Source: Sediminibacterium sp. TEGAF015
GTDB lineage: Bacteria; Bacteroidota; Bacteroidia; Chitinophagales; Chitinophagaceae
DNA: 64,000 bases
NCBI RefSeq assembly: GCF_025997995.1
Contig: NZ_AP026683.1
Coordinates: forward strand, 930,501 to 994,500
Reading direction: 5' to 3'
Shown: positions 52,423 to 60,761 of the stretch, in pieces
Position numbering within the stretch: position 1 is the stretch's first letter
How the letters are laid out: each line of letters begins with the position of its first letter
The notes under the pieces: model-generated
Databases searched by the model: none
Seen by the model: only the letters and a program-made list of their open reading frames with translations
Told to the model about the DNA's origin: nothing
Made by a program: the position numbers and the translations under genes

Positions 52423-52662
52423 CTAGGGAAATGAATTTTTCTCTTCCGTTATTTGGTAAAATAATACATTCCCCGTCACTTGTAATACCTTGACCAGCGT
52501 AGTCAACCTAAAATTCACCTCCCCCCTTTCCATTCTTTGTAATTGTTGTACATCAATGCCACATCGTTGACTCAAATCCTTGATGGAGAGTTGATGATGT
52601 TTTCTGAATGCTTGAATATTTTGCCCAATCTGATCGTGATAAAGACTGATGGATTTTTTCAT
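52423..52662 (-). CDS. Small XRE-type helix-turn-helix protein
   Basis: The 79-residue protein (MKKSISLYHDQIGQNIQAFR...) has a HTH: LSIKDLSQRCGIDVQQLQRMERGEVNFRLTTL. A TTG-started extension of six residues is less likely. Possible target of the neighbouring ImmA-type protease, since ImmA homologues commonly cleave XRE repressors. Confidence 0.75.
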   Translation of the reverse strand: MKKSISLYHDQIGQNIQAFRKHHQLSIKDLSQRCGIDVQQLQRMERGEVNFRLTTLVKVLQVTGNVLFYQITEEKNSFP

Positions 52663-52720
52663 ACCAACAAAATATCCCAAATAAAATAATTCCTTGACGT
52701 ATGCTCATACGCCAATCTTA

Positions 52721-53038
52721 TTAAATCGATGAGGTGGAATTGGTCGATTGCCAATTCAAATGTTTGGAGAGCTCAATTCCCTTTTCCGTGATAGAAAATT
52801 GAATCGTATCTCCGTGAAAAATTTGAACAGCTCCTTCTTCTTCTAAAGTGCTTAGACAAGAAAAAATAGCAGACCAATCCATCGGCAAGCGTAAAATCAA
52901 TTCCCTCGGAATAAACTGGTATAAACTAGGTTGTGCAGATTCAGCGACCATTTGTGCGAGCGTATACAATACCAGATCCTTATGTTCCATGAGTCGAAGA
53001 TAAGCGCTGGAAAAATAACTTTGATTGGAGCCCACCAT
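52721..53038 (-). CDS. Hypothetical protein with winged-helix-like C-terminal half
   Basis: The 105-residue protein contains LPMDWSAIFSCLSTLEEEGAVQIFHGDTIQFSITEKGIEL, read as a helix-turn-helix followed by a beta wing. No named family recognised. It is divergent from the gene at 53068 and shares its upstream region with it. Confidence 0.5.
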   Translation of the reverse strand: MVGSNQSYFSSAYLRLMEHKDLVLYTLAQMVAESAQPSLYQFIPRELILRLPMDWSAIFSCLSTLEEEGAVQIFHGDTIQFSITEKGIELSKHLNWQSTNSTSSI

Positions 53039-53067
53039 TTCTTTTAAACATTCGCTTACATTTACTT

Positions 53068-53316
53068 ATGCACGAAACCTTCGACCTACCCGTGTGGTAT
53101 AATGGGAAAGAGATCATGTTCCCTGCCGAACTCCAGCCCTATGGATATACCCATCGCATCACAGTGCACATCGAGAACTTCCCATTTATGTTTGAGCCCG
53201 ATGAAGAGAAGAATTACCGAGTGATCCTAATGGATCAAGACAGAAAGAAAGCGGGTAAAATTGACCCATATTTATTACATGTTATTGCGGAAACTTTAAA
53301 ATACCTATTCACTTGA
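53068..53316 (+). CDS. Hypothetical 82-residue protein
   Basis: The product (MHETFDLPVWYNGKEIMFPA...) is acidic-aromatic with an even spread of strands and a C-terminal helix (LLHVIAETLKYLF). It is unlike any family I can name. Upstream, TACATTTA is one mismatch from a -7 box and ends 3 nt before the ATG. Divergent pairing with the winged-helix gene suggests autoregulation of both. Confidence 0.55.
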   Translation: MHETFDLPVWYNGKEIMFPAELQPYGYTHRITVHIENFPFMFEPDEEKNYRVILMDQDRKKAGKIDPYLLHVIAETLKYLFT

Positions 53317-53795
53317 TGATTTAATTGACTGAGAAATCTATAAGCCACAAGAATCTCTAACAAACGAAGAAATTTTCTTTACATAAGAAGACTGTGAAAA
53401 TTTCAGTAAGCTCCCAAATAAACAATTAAGTGTTCCGCAAATAAACGCTTTACTTTTATCTAGTGAGCTTCAAATTCGGTAAAAAGGGAAAGTGGTTATA
53501 AAACTAGCAAACGAAACTACACATAAAAAAAATCAACAATCATTCTAGGCTATAAAAGACCAAATTTATAATAGAAGAAATAATATATGCATTAATCGCA
53601 CCAGTTGATGGTTTATTAAAACTCTTATTTCTAGTGTAAGAAAACCAAAATTTAGAAAGTGGCAGACAAATTGATTTAATAAGCCCATCTAATACCTCAT
53701 ATTATGCAGAATTAATTTAAACTGAAGTTCAAATAATAACAAAGGAAATGCGACTGCTTAATAAATATTGAACCATTGATAACTAATAATTATCA
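53317..53795. other. Decayed coding-like DNA
   Basis: No intact gene is present. One plus-strand frame reads sensible protein text broken by several stops: QESLTNEEIFFT, stop, EDCENFSKLPNKQLSVPQ, INALLLSSELQIR, stop, KGKVVIKLANETTHKK. This looks like an old pseudogene. The family was not recognised. Confidence 0.4.
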
Positions 53796-54626
53796 ATGAA
53801 AACATTGTTTGAGCTCAAACGATTTAAATCCTCAAGAGATAAAGGAATAATTGATGCGCTAAGATTGTATGTTGATTATACTGAACCAGCTGTAAGAACA
53901 GATAGTAAAGAGATATTGTATTGTTTAGATCATTGGAATGATCTTTTTACGGATCCTTTTTTTGTATTGTCACTTTATTTGAATGGTGAAATAATTGGTT
54001 TTACAGAATTGGCATTTTTTGTGGAAGAAAAGTTTGTGATCGTTGATTATTTAGTGATTGATAAACGATTTCGAAAAAACAATACCTTTTTTCAATTCAT
54101 CGAAGGCATCCAAGAATTTCTTCGAAAAGAGGGCATAGAGTATAACTACATTGTTGCTGAAGTAGCTTGTTACCACGATAACCTTGAACCCCCAGAATCT
54201 TCAAGATTATTAATTCGACTATTAAAAATGTCACACTTTGGAGTAATTAAATGTAATTACTATGTACCACGAGTTGGCATATTCGATTATGAAAGCGAAA
54301 TGCGAGCGGTAATGATGATCTACTCTCAAAATGATGCTCGTGTAATAAAAAAGGATACTTTTTTTCAAATTGTGAATGCCATATACAAAAAATACTACCA
54401 ACGATGGCATAATCTATTTGTGGGTATTGACGAAAAAATGAAATACGACACAGAAATAAACTTCTTATTGGATAAGATGGAAAAGCAACTGGCTTCACGT
54501 AACACAATTGAAATCAATGGCCTTTCAGGCTTATTCCCAATTAAAACGAATTTTGAATATTCGAGTACGAAAAATAAGTTGTTGAAGATTGTAACAGCGC
54601 TGGGATTATTTGTTATTTGCTTTTTA
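53796..54626 (+). pseudogene. GNAT-type acetyltransferase gene truncated by IS21 copy 2
   Basis: The 277 codons before the insertion point encode an N-terminal GNAT-like domain (LYLNGEIIGFTELAFF; FVIVDYLVIDKRFRKNNTFFQF) and a C-terminal hydrophobic segment (LLKIVTALGLFVICFL) that is cut at the IS edge. IS21 sequence supplies the last few residues and stop. The original C-terminus is lost or lies at 57169. A GNAT protein with a membrane anchor is unusual but not unknown. Confidence 0.7.
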
Positions 54627-54778
54627 TGTAAATACCAGACAACTTGATCCCCATTCGCCAAAGCAATGTGACCCCCTAAGAAACTCTTTCCAATAATGGA
54701 TTGATTGAGGCCTAAAAAAATGGTAAAGAACTAGTTGTAATTGTTTTTCAAACGTAGGATTTATTTTGTCTATTTTGA

Positions 54779-55537
54779 TTAAATATTTTTCTCGGTTTCT
54801 GCAGTGCTGCTTTCTTTTTTTAATTTGCGTAAAGATTCCCCCTTTAACTCTACACGTACTGATTGATGAACCAGTCTGTCAAGTATAGCATCGGCTACAG
54901 TTTGTTCTCCAATCACATCGTACCAGTTTTTCACTGGAACCTGCGATGCAATGATAGTACTTCGTTTACTATGTCGGTCTTCTACAATATCCATCAATAA
55001 TGCTCTACCGCTAGCATCAAAAGCTTGGATTCCAAAATCATCTAGTATTAACAGGTCTTGTTTTTCTATACGAGTAAGCTCTCTGAGGTGCGAGCCATCG
55101 GCTTTGGCCATTTTTAAGATGGATAGTAATTTGGCGGTATTGGTGTAGTAAACTTTAAACCCAAACAAACAGGCTTGGCGCCCAATGGCGGATGCCAGAT
55201 AACTCTTGCCTGTACCGGTACTACCAGTAATAAATACATCTTGTCCCTTTTTTATAAACTCGCAAGTAAGCAAGCGATCTATTTGATTTTTATCCAGTTC
55301 TCGTTTATTACTAAAGTCAATACCGTCTACATCTGCCATATAGCGGAACTTAGCTGTTTTAATATTTCTCTGTAGGGAACGATGTTTACGATCGTCCCAT
55401 TCATTTTGTACTAAGTACTGTGCCATCTCATCATTGGTAAAGCTAACTGGAGGTGGAAGCTCTACAAAAGTTTTAAAAGCGGTTTGCATTCCAAGCAGGC
55501 GCATATCGCCCATTTTCTTTAAGGTGTCTTTGTTCAT
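54779..55537 (-). CDS. istB: IS21 helper ATPase IstB, second copy
   Basis: The protein is residue-for-residue identical to the one encoded at 3445-4203 (252 residues with Walker A GSTGTGKSYLAS). The identity indicates recent duplication or gene conversion. Confidence 0.93.
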   Translation of the reverse strand: MNKDTLKKMGDMRLLGMQTAFKTFVELPPPVSFTNDEMAQYLVQNEWDDRKHRSLQRNIKTAKFRYMADVDGIDFSNKRELDKNQIDRLLTCEFIKKGQDVFITGSTGTGKSYLASAIGRQACLFGFKVYYTNTAKLLSILKMAKADGSHLRELTRIEKQDLLILDDFGIQAFDASGRALLMDIVEDRHSKRSTIIASQVPVKNWYDVIGEQTVADAILDRLVHQSVRVELKGESLRKLKKESSTAETEKNI

Positions 55538-55569
55538 TAATGTTGGTTTAAAATTTAGTGATAAAAGCT

Positions 55570-56199
55570 TTATTCGTAGTATTCTGCACCACGTACATTT
55601 TCGTGTGATGGCATATCTGTATTCAGTATCTCATCTTCCATTGGAATCGTGTCTGCTTTTGTTCGTAGTATCTGGTCTATAATACCATAGTTATAGATAC
55701 CATAACTATCTGCTCGTTTACACGCATTAACGAGCCTAGTATTACCTACTCGTTTGGCAAAGTTTAATACGCCAGAACAAGATTTATAACTTTGTTCTGG
55801 ATAAATTTCACGAGCTAATATCTTGGCTATGTAAGCTGCTACACTTTCCCCGATGGCGCTAGCAGTTGACATAAATTTCTGGGGATTCCAATCAGCTGCA
55901 TACTTATGCTGGGTGGCAAGATGGTCTTGGATAGTAATATACTTGAGTCCTTTGCCGATATATCTATCATGAACGGCTACCACTTCGTTTTCATCATACA
56001 CCGACAACTTTGTAGTGCTGTACTTTATTTTCAACCGCTTACCTATTAACTTGTAGGGTACGCTGTAATATCGTTTATCAACACTAAGCAACACATGTCC
56101 ATACTTGTTTACAGTTGATAGCTGCGAAGTCATCGGCTCAAATAAATATGGATTTAGCGGTTGCAACGTTTGCTTCTCTAGTTCTATAAACTGTTGCAT
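55570..56199 (-). pseudogene. istA: IS21 IstA 3' piece, second copy
   Basis: Identical to the piece at 4236-4865, again shifted -1 and overlapping the 5' piece by 16 nt. The same deletion boundary (GRSYSR before the ATG) is present. Confidence 0.82.
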
Positions 56200-56993
56200 C
56201 CTGCTATAGCTTCTACCAACGCTTTGTCTTTAGGTTTATAAGTACGAGTTGGATATCCAAACGTATGGTAATGTTCTGCAAAAGCAGCGAAGGTTTCATT
56301 GAGTTGTGCCTCATACTTACTGGCTTTGGTAACTGCCGACTTTAAATTATCTGGCACAATAGCCTGGGGAACACCTCCATAAAAATGAAGGGCACGTTCA
56401 CAGCATAAAATAAAATCTTCTTTGCATTGGGAGTGTACTGCCATTACAAAAGTGAGTTGACTGCAACCCAGGATAGCTACAAAAACTTCCAGTTCACTTA
56501 TCTCACCCGTTTGCGCATCCACCAAGTGTAATTTCTGTCCAGTAAAATCTACAAACATTTTATCGCCTGCTTTATGTACCATTTTTAAAGAGGGCTTACC
56601 TTGCTGCATATACTTATTAAGCTTATCCAAAAAGGATGAACTCTTATATCCATCTGTACACTGGGTTAAATAAAACTCATAAACCTTACCCTTTGTTACA
56701 CCACGTTTCCTAAGCATACTTGCGAGTAATGGAAGAAGTGGTTCTAAATCCGCTTGTCGCCTATTAAATACCACAATAGGCTCTTTAATTAAAAACAACC
56801 GAGACATCTGAGCATCGCTCATCGCTTCAATCTGCTCTATTGTTTTCTCCGATAAAACATAGCGATACAGATACTTTTTAATAGTATTACGAGCAATCCC
56901 TGTTGATTGACTAATTGACTTTGTTCCCTTCCCTGAAGCATAAAGACGGAGAATCTGGCGTATTGTAAACATCTCAATTGTTTTGTTAGACAT
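56184..56993 (-). pseudogene. istA: IS21 IstA 5' piece, second copy
   Basis: Identical to the piece at 4850-5659, with HTH and the D-D-E residues, ending at the same premature stop. A shared defect means the damage preceded the duplication. Confidence 0.82.
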
Positions 56994-57168
56994 GTATGGA
57001 AAGCACTTGATGAATCAAGAACCTCCCGATTTTTTCCTACGAAAACAACTAATTCTTATACCAATATCTAGGGGGTCAATTTAAAATGGCGAAAGGGGGT
57101 CAGTTTGCTCTGGCGAACAGGGGTCACTTTACAATGGTATTAGGGGGTCAATTTGACTGGATTTTCCA

Positions 57169-57255
57169 GAAAAGCCAATGAATATAAAATGGGAACTAAA
57201 CGAACCATTACCGCATTATTTATGGAAAGAAGCTGCTAAACTAAGAGTTGGTTAA
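57169..57255 (+). pseudogene. C-terminal gene remnant right of IS copy 2
   Basis: Directly after the IS, an open frame encodes EKPMNIKWELNEPLPHYLW then KEAAKLRVG and a stop. It is in frame with the truncated GNAT gene if the IS is simply removed, but whether it belongs to that gene is uncertain. The text looks like a soluble C-terminus, not the continuation of a membrane segment. Confidence 0.5.
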
Positions 57256-57280
57256 ACCCATTAGTACCTCTCTTATTCTC

Positions 57281-57296
57281 ACAGCCATAATCCCTC
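57281..57296 (+). repeat. C-rich intergenic repeat R1
   Basis: The sequence ACAGCCATAATCCCTC is the first and weakest member of a family with consensus CAGC-x-x-TAATCCCCC. It lies 26 bp after the remnant's stop and before the gene at 57315. All six members point the same way on the plus strand. Confidence 0.5.
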
Positions 57297-57314
57297 AAAA
57301 CCATCTTATTACCA

Positions 57315-57551
57315 ATGAATACATTTACCACCGTCGAAACAAGCTATATAACACCATCAAGAACAGTTGAAACAATATTCCTACAAAATAATAATTCAAA
57401 TAGAGTCATCTATCTATATAACTACGAAGGTCTACACTTCAGGATATTCAACACCACATTAGAACTAGTTGACTTTTTTACAAATCAAACAGAAGCTTCA
57501 ATTTCATTTGAAAATGAGCAAGAATTAGATCAATATCTAGCAACGGTATAG
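57315..57551 (+). CDS. Hypothetical 78-residue protein (small-gene array 1)
   Basis: The product MNTFTTVETSYITPSRTVET... has a beta-rich middle (NRVIYLYNYEGLHFRIFNTT) and an acidic helical end (FENEQELDQYLATV). No family recognised. It is framed by repeats R1 and R2, in the layout of one small gene per repeat. Confidence 0.55.
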   Translation: MNTFTTVETSYITPSRTVETIFLQNNNSNRVIYLYNYEGLHFRIFNTTLELVDFFTNQTEASISFENEQELDQYLATV

Positions 57552-57571
57552 ACCAGCCATCTCCTAACCCG

Positions 57572-57588
57572 ACAGCTATAATCCCCCC
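57572..57588 (+). repeat. C-rich intergenic repeat R2
   Basis: ACAGCTATAATCCCCCC, followed by a second C run (ACTCCCCCC) at 57591-57599. It lies 21 bp after the stop of the preceding gene. Confidence 0.6.
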
Positions 57589-57655
57589 CAACTCCCCCCT
57601 CTATAAATAGGTTACAACCACCATATTTTAATTGCATTAATTAAATTACAACACC

Positions 57656-57928
57656 ATGATCCAAGTAACCTCTATCGAACACCTCAAACAACTCTCTAAT
57701 ATCAACGGACGAGCAGAATTCTATATGCTCCTAGCAGGAGGACTATGTAGATCATCAAAAGAAATCCATTACGATGAGCATACCAAACGATTCGATATAT
57801 ACAATGAAACAGACGATACCTATCAATCTAACCTAACAGAAAAGGCATTACACACTAAGACCAATATTCCAGAAGCCATAGAAAAAGGAGCCTTTTATTT
57901 CCATGGAGTACAAATGTGGGGTATATAA
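57656..57928 (+). CDS. Hypothetical 90-residue protein (small-gene array 2)
   Basis: The protein has FYMLLAGGLCRSSKEIHYDE, FDIYNETDDTYQSNLTEKAL and a C-terminal AIEKGAFYFHGVQMWGI. This pattern resembles small proteins I recall from integron-type gene cassettes (LNGGxRSSKxIxY ... NEIDDT ... GAFY), but the match is from memory. Function is unknown. Confidence 0.6.
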   Translation: MIQVTSIEHLKQLSNINGRAEFYMLLAGGLCRSSKEIHYDEHTKRFDIYNETDDTYQSNLTEKALHTKTNIPEAIEKGAFYFHGVQMWGI

Positions 57929-57954
57929 GAAACACCCCAACTCCGAAAACCCGG

Positions 57955-57972
57955 CAGCTCTAATCCCCCCCC
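57955..57972 (+). repeat. C-rich intergenic repeat R3
   Basis: CAGCTCTAATCCCCCCCC. Downstream C runs up to 57990 give, on the minus strand, four G tracts with short loops that fit a G-quadruplex pattern. The tract touches the ATG at 57991. Confidence 0.6.
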
Positions 57973-57990
57973 AACCCCTAAAACCCACCC

Positions 57991-58248
57991 ATGCTCACCC
58001 TCAAAATCATCATCAAAAAAGAATGGTTCGACCAAATAGCCGCGGGAGCCAAAAAGATCGAATACAGAGATGAAGTTCCATTCTGGACATCCAGGCTATT
58101 TAATACAGAAGGTAAAAAAAGAAAATACGACCGAATAGAATTCATCAACGGCTATAACAAAGACGCAAGAAGACTCATCACTGCATTTGAAGGCTTCACT
58201 ACAAGAAACAATACCTACTGTATTAAAATCGGCAAAATTCTGAAGTAA
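57991..58248 (+). CDS. Small ASCH-like/DUF3850-like protein (small-gene array 3)
   Basis: The 85-residue protein begins LKIIIKKEWFDQIAAGAKKIEYRDEVPFW (as family blocks) and contains YDRIEFINGYNKDARRLITAFEGF. Tyr-Arg after KxIEYR is typical of ASCH-fold proteins that may bind RNA. It lies between repeats R3 and R4. Confidence 0.65.
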   Translation: MLTLKIIIKKEWFDQIAAGAKKIEYRDEVPFWTSRLFNTEGKKRKYDRIEFINGYNKDARRLITAFEGFTTRNNTYCIKIGKILK

Positions 58249-58266
58249 CAGGATCTCTCACACTGT

Positions 58267-58283
58267 ACAGTCCCAATCCCCCC
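58267..58283 (+). repeat. C-rich intergenic repeat R4
   Basis: ACAGTCCCAATCCCCCC, located 19 bp after the stop of the ASCH-like gene. No further C-rich unit is present until 59762. Confidence 0.5.
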
Positions 58284-58477
58284 AAACCCTCTCCCATCAG
58301 AAATCAATAAACCCAAAGGGAACTCAGAATAGGCATAGAAAAACCTCAATATTGAAAATTTAGAATTTAGTCGAATAATCGTCTAATTCAAATTGAATAC
58401 ATTAGCTATGATTTAATCATATCACCATCCCAAAATCAAGAATTAACTTGAAAAATCAAAAAAGTATACTATTTTTA

Positions 58478-58495
58478 CTTAACCTAAAAGTTAAG
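58478..58495. promoter_or_regulatory. Palindrome upstream of the toxin-antitoxin-like pair
   Basis: The 6-bp arms CTTAAC and GTTAAG with a 6-nt spacer end just before the start of the gene at 58497. It may be the operator for the XRE protein encoded second in the unit. Confidence 0.35.
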
Positions 58496-58496
58496 A

Positions 58497-58862
58497 TTGA
58501 TTCTTAAATTCATCAGAATCAGAGATCTCTCCACGCGACTTGTAGGTTTTTATACAGTTCAAGTTGAAGGTGAGGAGTTGTCTGAATTTGAAAAATTTGA
58601 CGCTAAGGCTTTCCCTGAAAACCAAAAAGATTTTGACAGAATCTATTCGATTCTTCTAAGAATGGGTGAAAGATTAGTTATTTTATTAAATGGCGATGTA
58701 AAAACTCATTTAAATCCTAAACAATGTCCAAATGTTCGAAAACATTTTGATTTTGCCATAAGACTTTCAACTTTAATTGACAAAGCAAAATTTGATAAAA
58801 TAATTCAGTGGGACCCAGATAATACTTGGATTATCACAGACAATGAATACATTGAAATATAA
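58497..58862 (+). CDS. Toxin-like small protein paired with XRE regulator
   Basis: The 121-residue protein starts at a TTG (stop codon shortly upstream, no ATG). It has EELSEFEKFDAKAFPENQKDFDRIYSILLRMGE followed at once by RLVILLNGDVKTHLN-PNVRKHFDFAIRLS. In relatives I recall, about 30 residues (ending near RLYCLRL) separate these blocks, so an internal deletion is possible. The order (effector, then XRE gene 18 bp later) fits a type II toxin-antitoxin unit. Confidence 0.5.
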   Translation: MILKFIRIRDLSTRLVGFYTVQVEGEELSEFEKFDAKAFPENQKDFDRIYSILLRMGERLVILLNGDVKTHLNPKQCPNVRKHFDFAIRLSTLIDKAKFDKIIQWDPDNTWIITDNEYIEI

Positions 58863-58880
58863 ATTTAAAATACACTTGCC

Positions 58881-59258
58881 ATGCAGCTAAAGAATTTACA
58901 AAAGTTCAAGGAAGCCCAGCCATCACTTGAACTTAGAAAAGTGGATTTCTACATGCAGTTACTTGATAGAATTCATTACTTGTTGCATAAACATATGAAT
59001 GGTAAACAAAAAGAATTGGCTGATGCTTTAGGTGTTTCTGAAGCTGCAATAAGCAAATTATTGAATGGTGTAAAGAATATTGAAACGGAGACTATCTTTA
59101 AATTAGAAGAAGTATTTGGAGAGCCAATTATTAACGTAGTTAAAACTAAAACTTATCTCAATAAAATGAGGGGCAATGCAACTAATACACCTAGCTTAGA
59201 AGAAATCACTCAGGTAGTGGAAGAAGTAAGAGCTAAGCGGTATGGCAAAAAAGTGTAA
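58881..59258 (+). CDS. XRE-family antitoxin-like DNA-binding protein
   Basis: The 125-residue protein has a HTH: NGKQKELADALGVSEAAISKLLNGVKNIETETIFKLEEVFG, in pieces (residues ~40-80). The helical C-terminus ends in VEEVRAKRYGKKV. It follows the toxin-like gene in an operon and is likely to repress it through the palindrome at 58478. Confidence 0.7.
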   Translation: MQLKNLQKFKEAQPSLELRKVDFYMQLLDRIHYLLHKHMNGKQKELADALGVSEAAISKLLNGVKNIETETIFKLEEVFGEPIINVVKTKTYLNKMRGNATNTPSLEEITQVVEEVRAKRYGKKV

Positions 59259-59420
59259 TCCACTGCTTTTAAGTTCATCTAAAATAGATTCAATATATAA
59301 GCAATTGTTGACTCTGAAAAACGCCTGATTTATGAAAAATAAATATCGTACCTTAAATTAAATTAAAAACCATGAAGAATAAAACGATAAGAGATTTTGA
59401 AGGTCTCTAATAAAAAAATT

Positions 59421-59447
59421 AAAGCCGCTTTCTAAGCGGCTTTTTTT
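59421..59447 (+). terminator. Rho-independent terminator
   Basis: Stem AAGCCGCTT/AAGCGGCTT with a 3-nt loop followed by a T7 run. It ends transcription from the XRE unit and, through the A-rich left side, could also act on the opposite strand. Confidence 0.88.
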
Positions 59448-59484
59448 ATAACAAATACAGAGACAATTAATTACATTTAACTGC

Positions 59485-59721
59485 CTATAAAGGTTTTAAT
59501 ATAGGGAAGTACAATTCTTGCTGTATACATTCCTTCAAGTAAGCAAATACAGCCCTCAAAGATTCAGCAGTAACTGTTGGATAAGGCTCAAGGATTTGTT
59601 TCTCCGTCCAACCAGCAGAAAATAATTCCAATACCAACTCTACAGAAATCCTAGTACCCTTGATGGTAGGTTTTCCAAGTAGAACTTGATTATCAGTAAC
59701 GATATGGTCTTGCCAATTCAT
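59485..59721 (-). CDS. DUF433-family antitoxin-like protein
   Basis: The 78-residue protein matches DUF433: HIVTDNQVLLGKPTIKGTRISVELVLELFSAGWTEKQILEPYPTVTAESLRAVFAY in pieces. DUF433 proteins usually pair with a PIN-like DUF5615 toxin encoded just downstream. None is found here: the terminator at 59421 follows directly. It is thus a solitary antitoxin. Confidence 0.85.
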   Translation of the reverse strand: MNWQDHIVTDNQVLLGKPTIKGTRISVELVLELFSAGWTEKQILEPYPTVTAESLRAVFAYLKECIQQELYFPILKPL

Positions 59722-59761
59722 ATTGGAATATACAAAGATTACTCAGCCACCTCCTACTACC

Positions 59762-59780
59762 CAGCGCCTCTAATCCCCCT
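59762..59780 (+). repeat. C-rich intergenic repeat R5
   Basis: CAGCGCCTCTAATCCCCCT lies in the 59-bp gap between two minus-strand genes, still oriented as on the plus strand. Confidence 0.5.
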
Positions 59781-60224
59781 TTACCTCAACTCACCCAACT
59801 TCAATAAATGCTCCTCAGTAAGACCTATTAAAGGACTGGGCTGAACTAAATGCGCCTTCAGATAATCAGGGAGATCATTCAAAGAAGTATCATCATCAAT
59901 AATGATAAAGTTTTCTTTGGTATTATTGACTTTAAACCAATTGACAATTTCATCTTTCCTATTAAGATTATCAATATTCTCAGGAAGTCGCTCTATTTTA
60001 TTAGTATGAATGCCTCTATTTCTGAAGATACTTTTCCATTCTTCAATACTAAAATTAGTCTTATGAGAAGTGGTCAGCATGATAGTATCATCATCAGAAA
60101 TCAGCTGTTGTAGGGCAATAGTTGCCTTTGAACTAAACTCAGGGAATCCATCATTCAAGAGTTCAGGGCTTTTCCAACCTTTAGCTGGAACCATGACACC
60201 ATCTATGTCTAATAAGATCAACAT
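59781..60224 (-). CDS. HAD-like hydrolase domain protein (Swiss-Army-knife RNA repair-like)
   Basis: The 147-residue protein has the HAD nucleophile motif ILLDIDGVMVP (Asp 6 and Asp 8) and Thr/Ser in TIMLTTSHKTN. The acidic end IIDDDTSLNDL lies near residue 113. The whole resembles small HAD domains of unknown substrate, some of which occur in RNA repair proteins. No ligase partner is nearby. Confidence 0.7.
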   Translation of the reverse strand: MLILLDIDGVMVPAKGWKSPELLNDGFPEFSSKATIALQQLISDDDTIMLTTSHKTNFSIEEWKSIFRNRGIHTNKIERLPENIDNLNRKDEIVNWFKVNNTKENFIIIDDDTSLNDLPDYLKAHLVQPSPLIGLTEEHLLKLGELR

Positions 60225-60290
60225 ATGTGCAATTTAGGGTTTTAATTTTGCAACATTAAAACTTCAATTTTCGTGAACTTTATGAAAATT

Positions 60291-60306
60291 GGTTATATTA
60301 ATAACC
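60291..60306. promoter_or_regulatory. Palindromic operator of the HigA-like gene
   Basis: GGTTAT-ATTA-ATAACC, 6-bp arms, lies 6 nt before the ATG at 60313. It is a likely self-binding site of the antitoxin. Confidence 0.45.
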
Positions 60307-60312
60307 ACCCCA

Positions 60313-60761
60313 ATGCCTCACTTAACATATACAATAATTAAGTCCGACACCCAATACAAAAGGTATTGCAGCATTTTGGAAACACTAGTTGAAAGCAACA
60401 AAAAAACCAAGGCAATTCAAGATGAAATTGAATTACTTTATTTACTCATTGAAAAATATGATGCAGAACATAAAAGTTTCGGTGATGCCGACCCCATTGA
60501 GCTACTCAAATATTTAATGAGCGATCATCAACTGAAAGCTGTTGATTTAGCATCATTATTAAATATAATGAAGGGCTGGTATCAGACATGCAGAAATATA
60601 AAAAAGGACTATCTAAAGAAACCATTCGAATTCTATCTCAAAATTTCAAAATCAGTCAGGATGCATTGAATAAACCTTATGCATTAAAGCTAACTCCTCC
60701 TATCAAAATAAGAACAATAAAAAAACGACCCGCAGCCAGAAAAATAGCAAGAGCACTTTAA
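60313..60761 (+). pseudogene. HigA-like antitoxin with frameshift
   Basis: The frame from the ATG at 60313 encodes the HigA N-terminus (YLLIEKYDAEHKSFGDADPIELLKYLMSDHQLKAVDLASLL, in pieces). It then departs at GWYQTC. Another frame continues from that point as LVSDMQKYKKGLSKETIRIL and SQNFKISQDALNKPYALKL. A missing G in the run AAGGGCTGG (about 60573) explains the break. The C-terminus ends RKIARAL-stop at 60761, overlapping repeat R6. No HigB toxin precedes it. Confidence 0.75.

Larger units (their letters stand above)
54627..57168 (-). mobile_element. IS21-family insertion sequence, copy 2
   Basis: This copy equals copy 1 (3293-5834) in length (2542 bp), gene order and encoded protein sequences, including the damaged istA. 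Orientation is the same, offset 51334 bp. Flanks are GCTTTTTA on the left and GAAAAGCC on the right, with no target duplication. The element interrupts the GNAT gene. Confidence 0.93.

Noticed and set aside
3293-57168. Classical composite transposon bounded by target duplications
   Set aside because: The outer flanks (CTAGAATG and GAAAAGCC) do not match, so this specific model is unsupported, although IS-mediated rearrangement remains likely.
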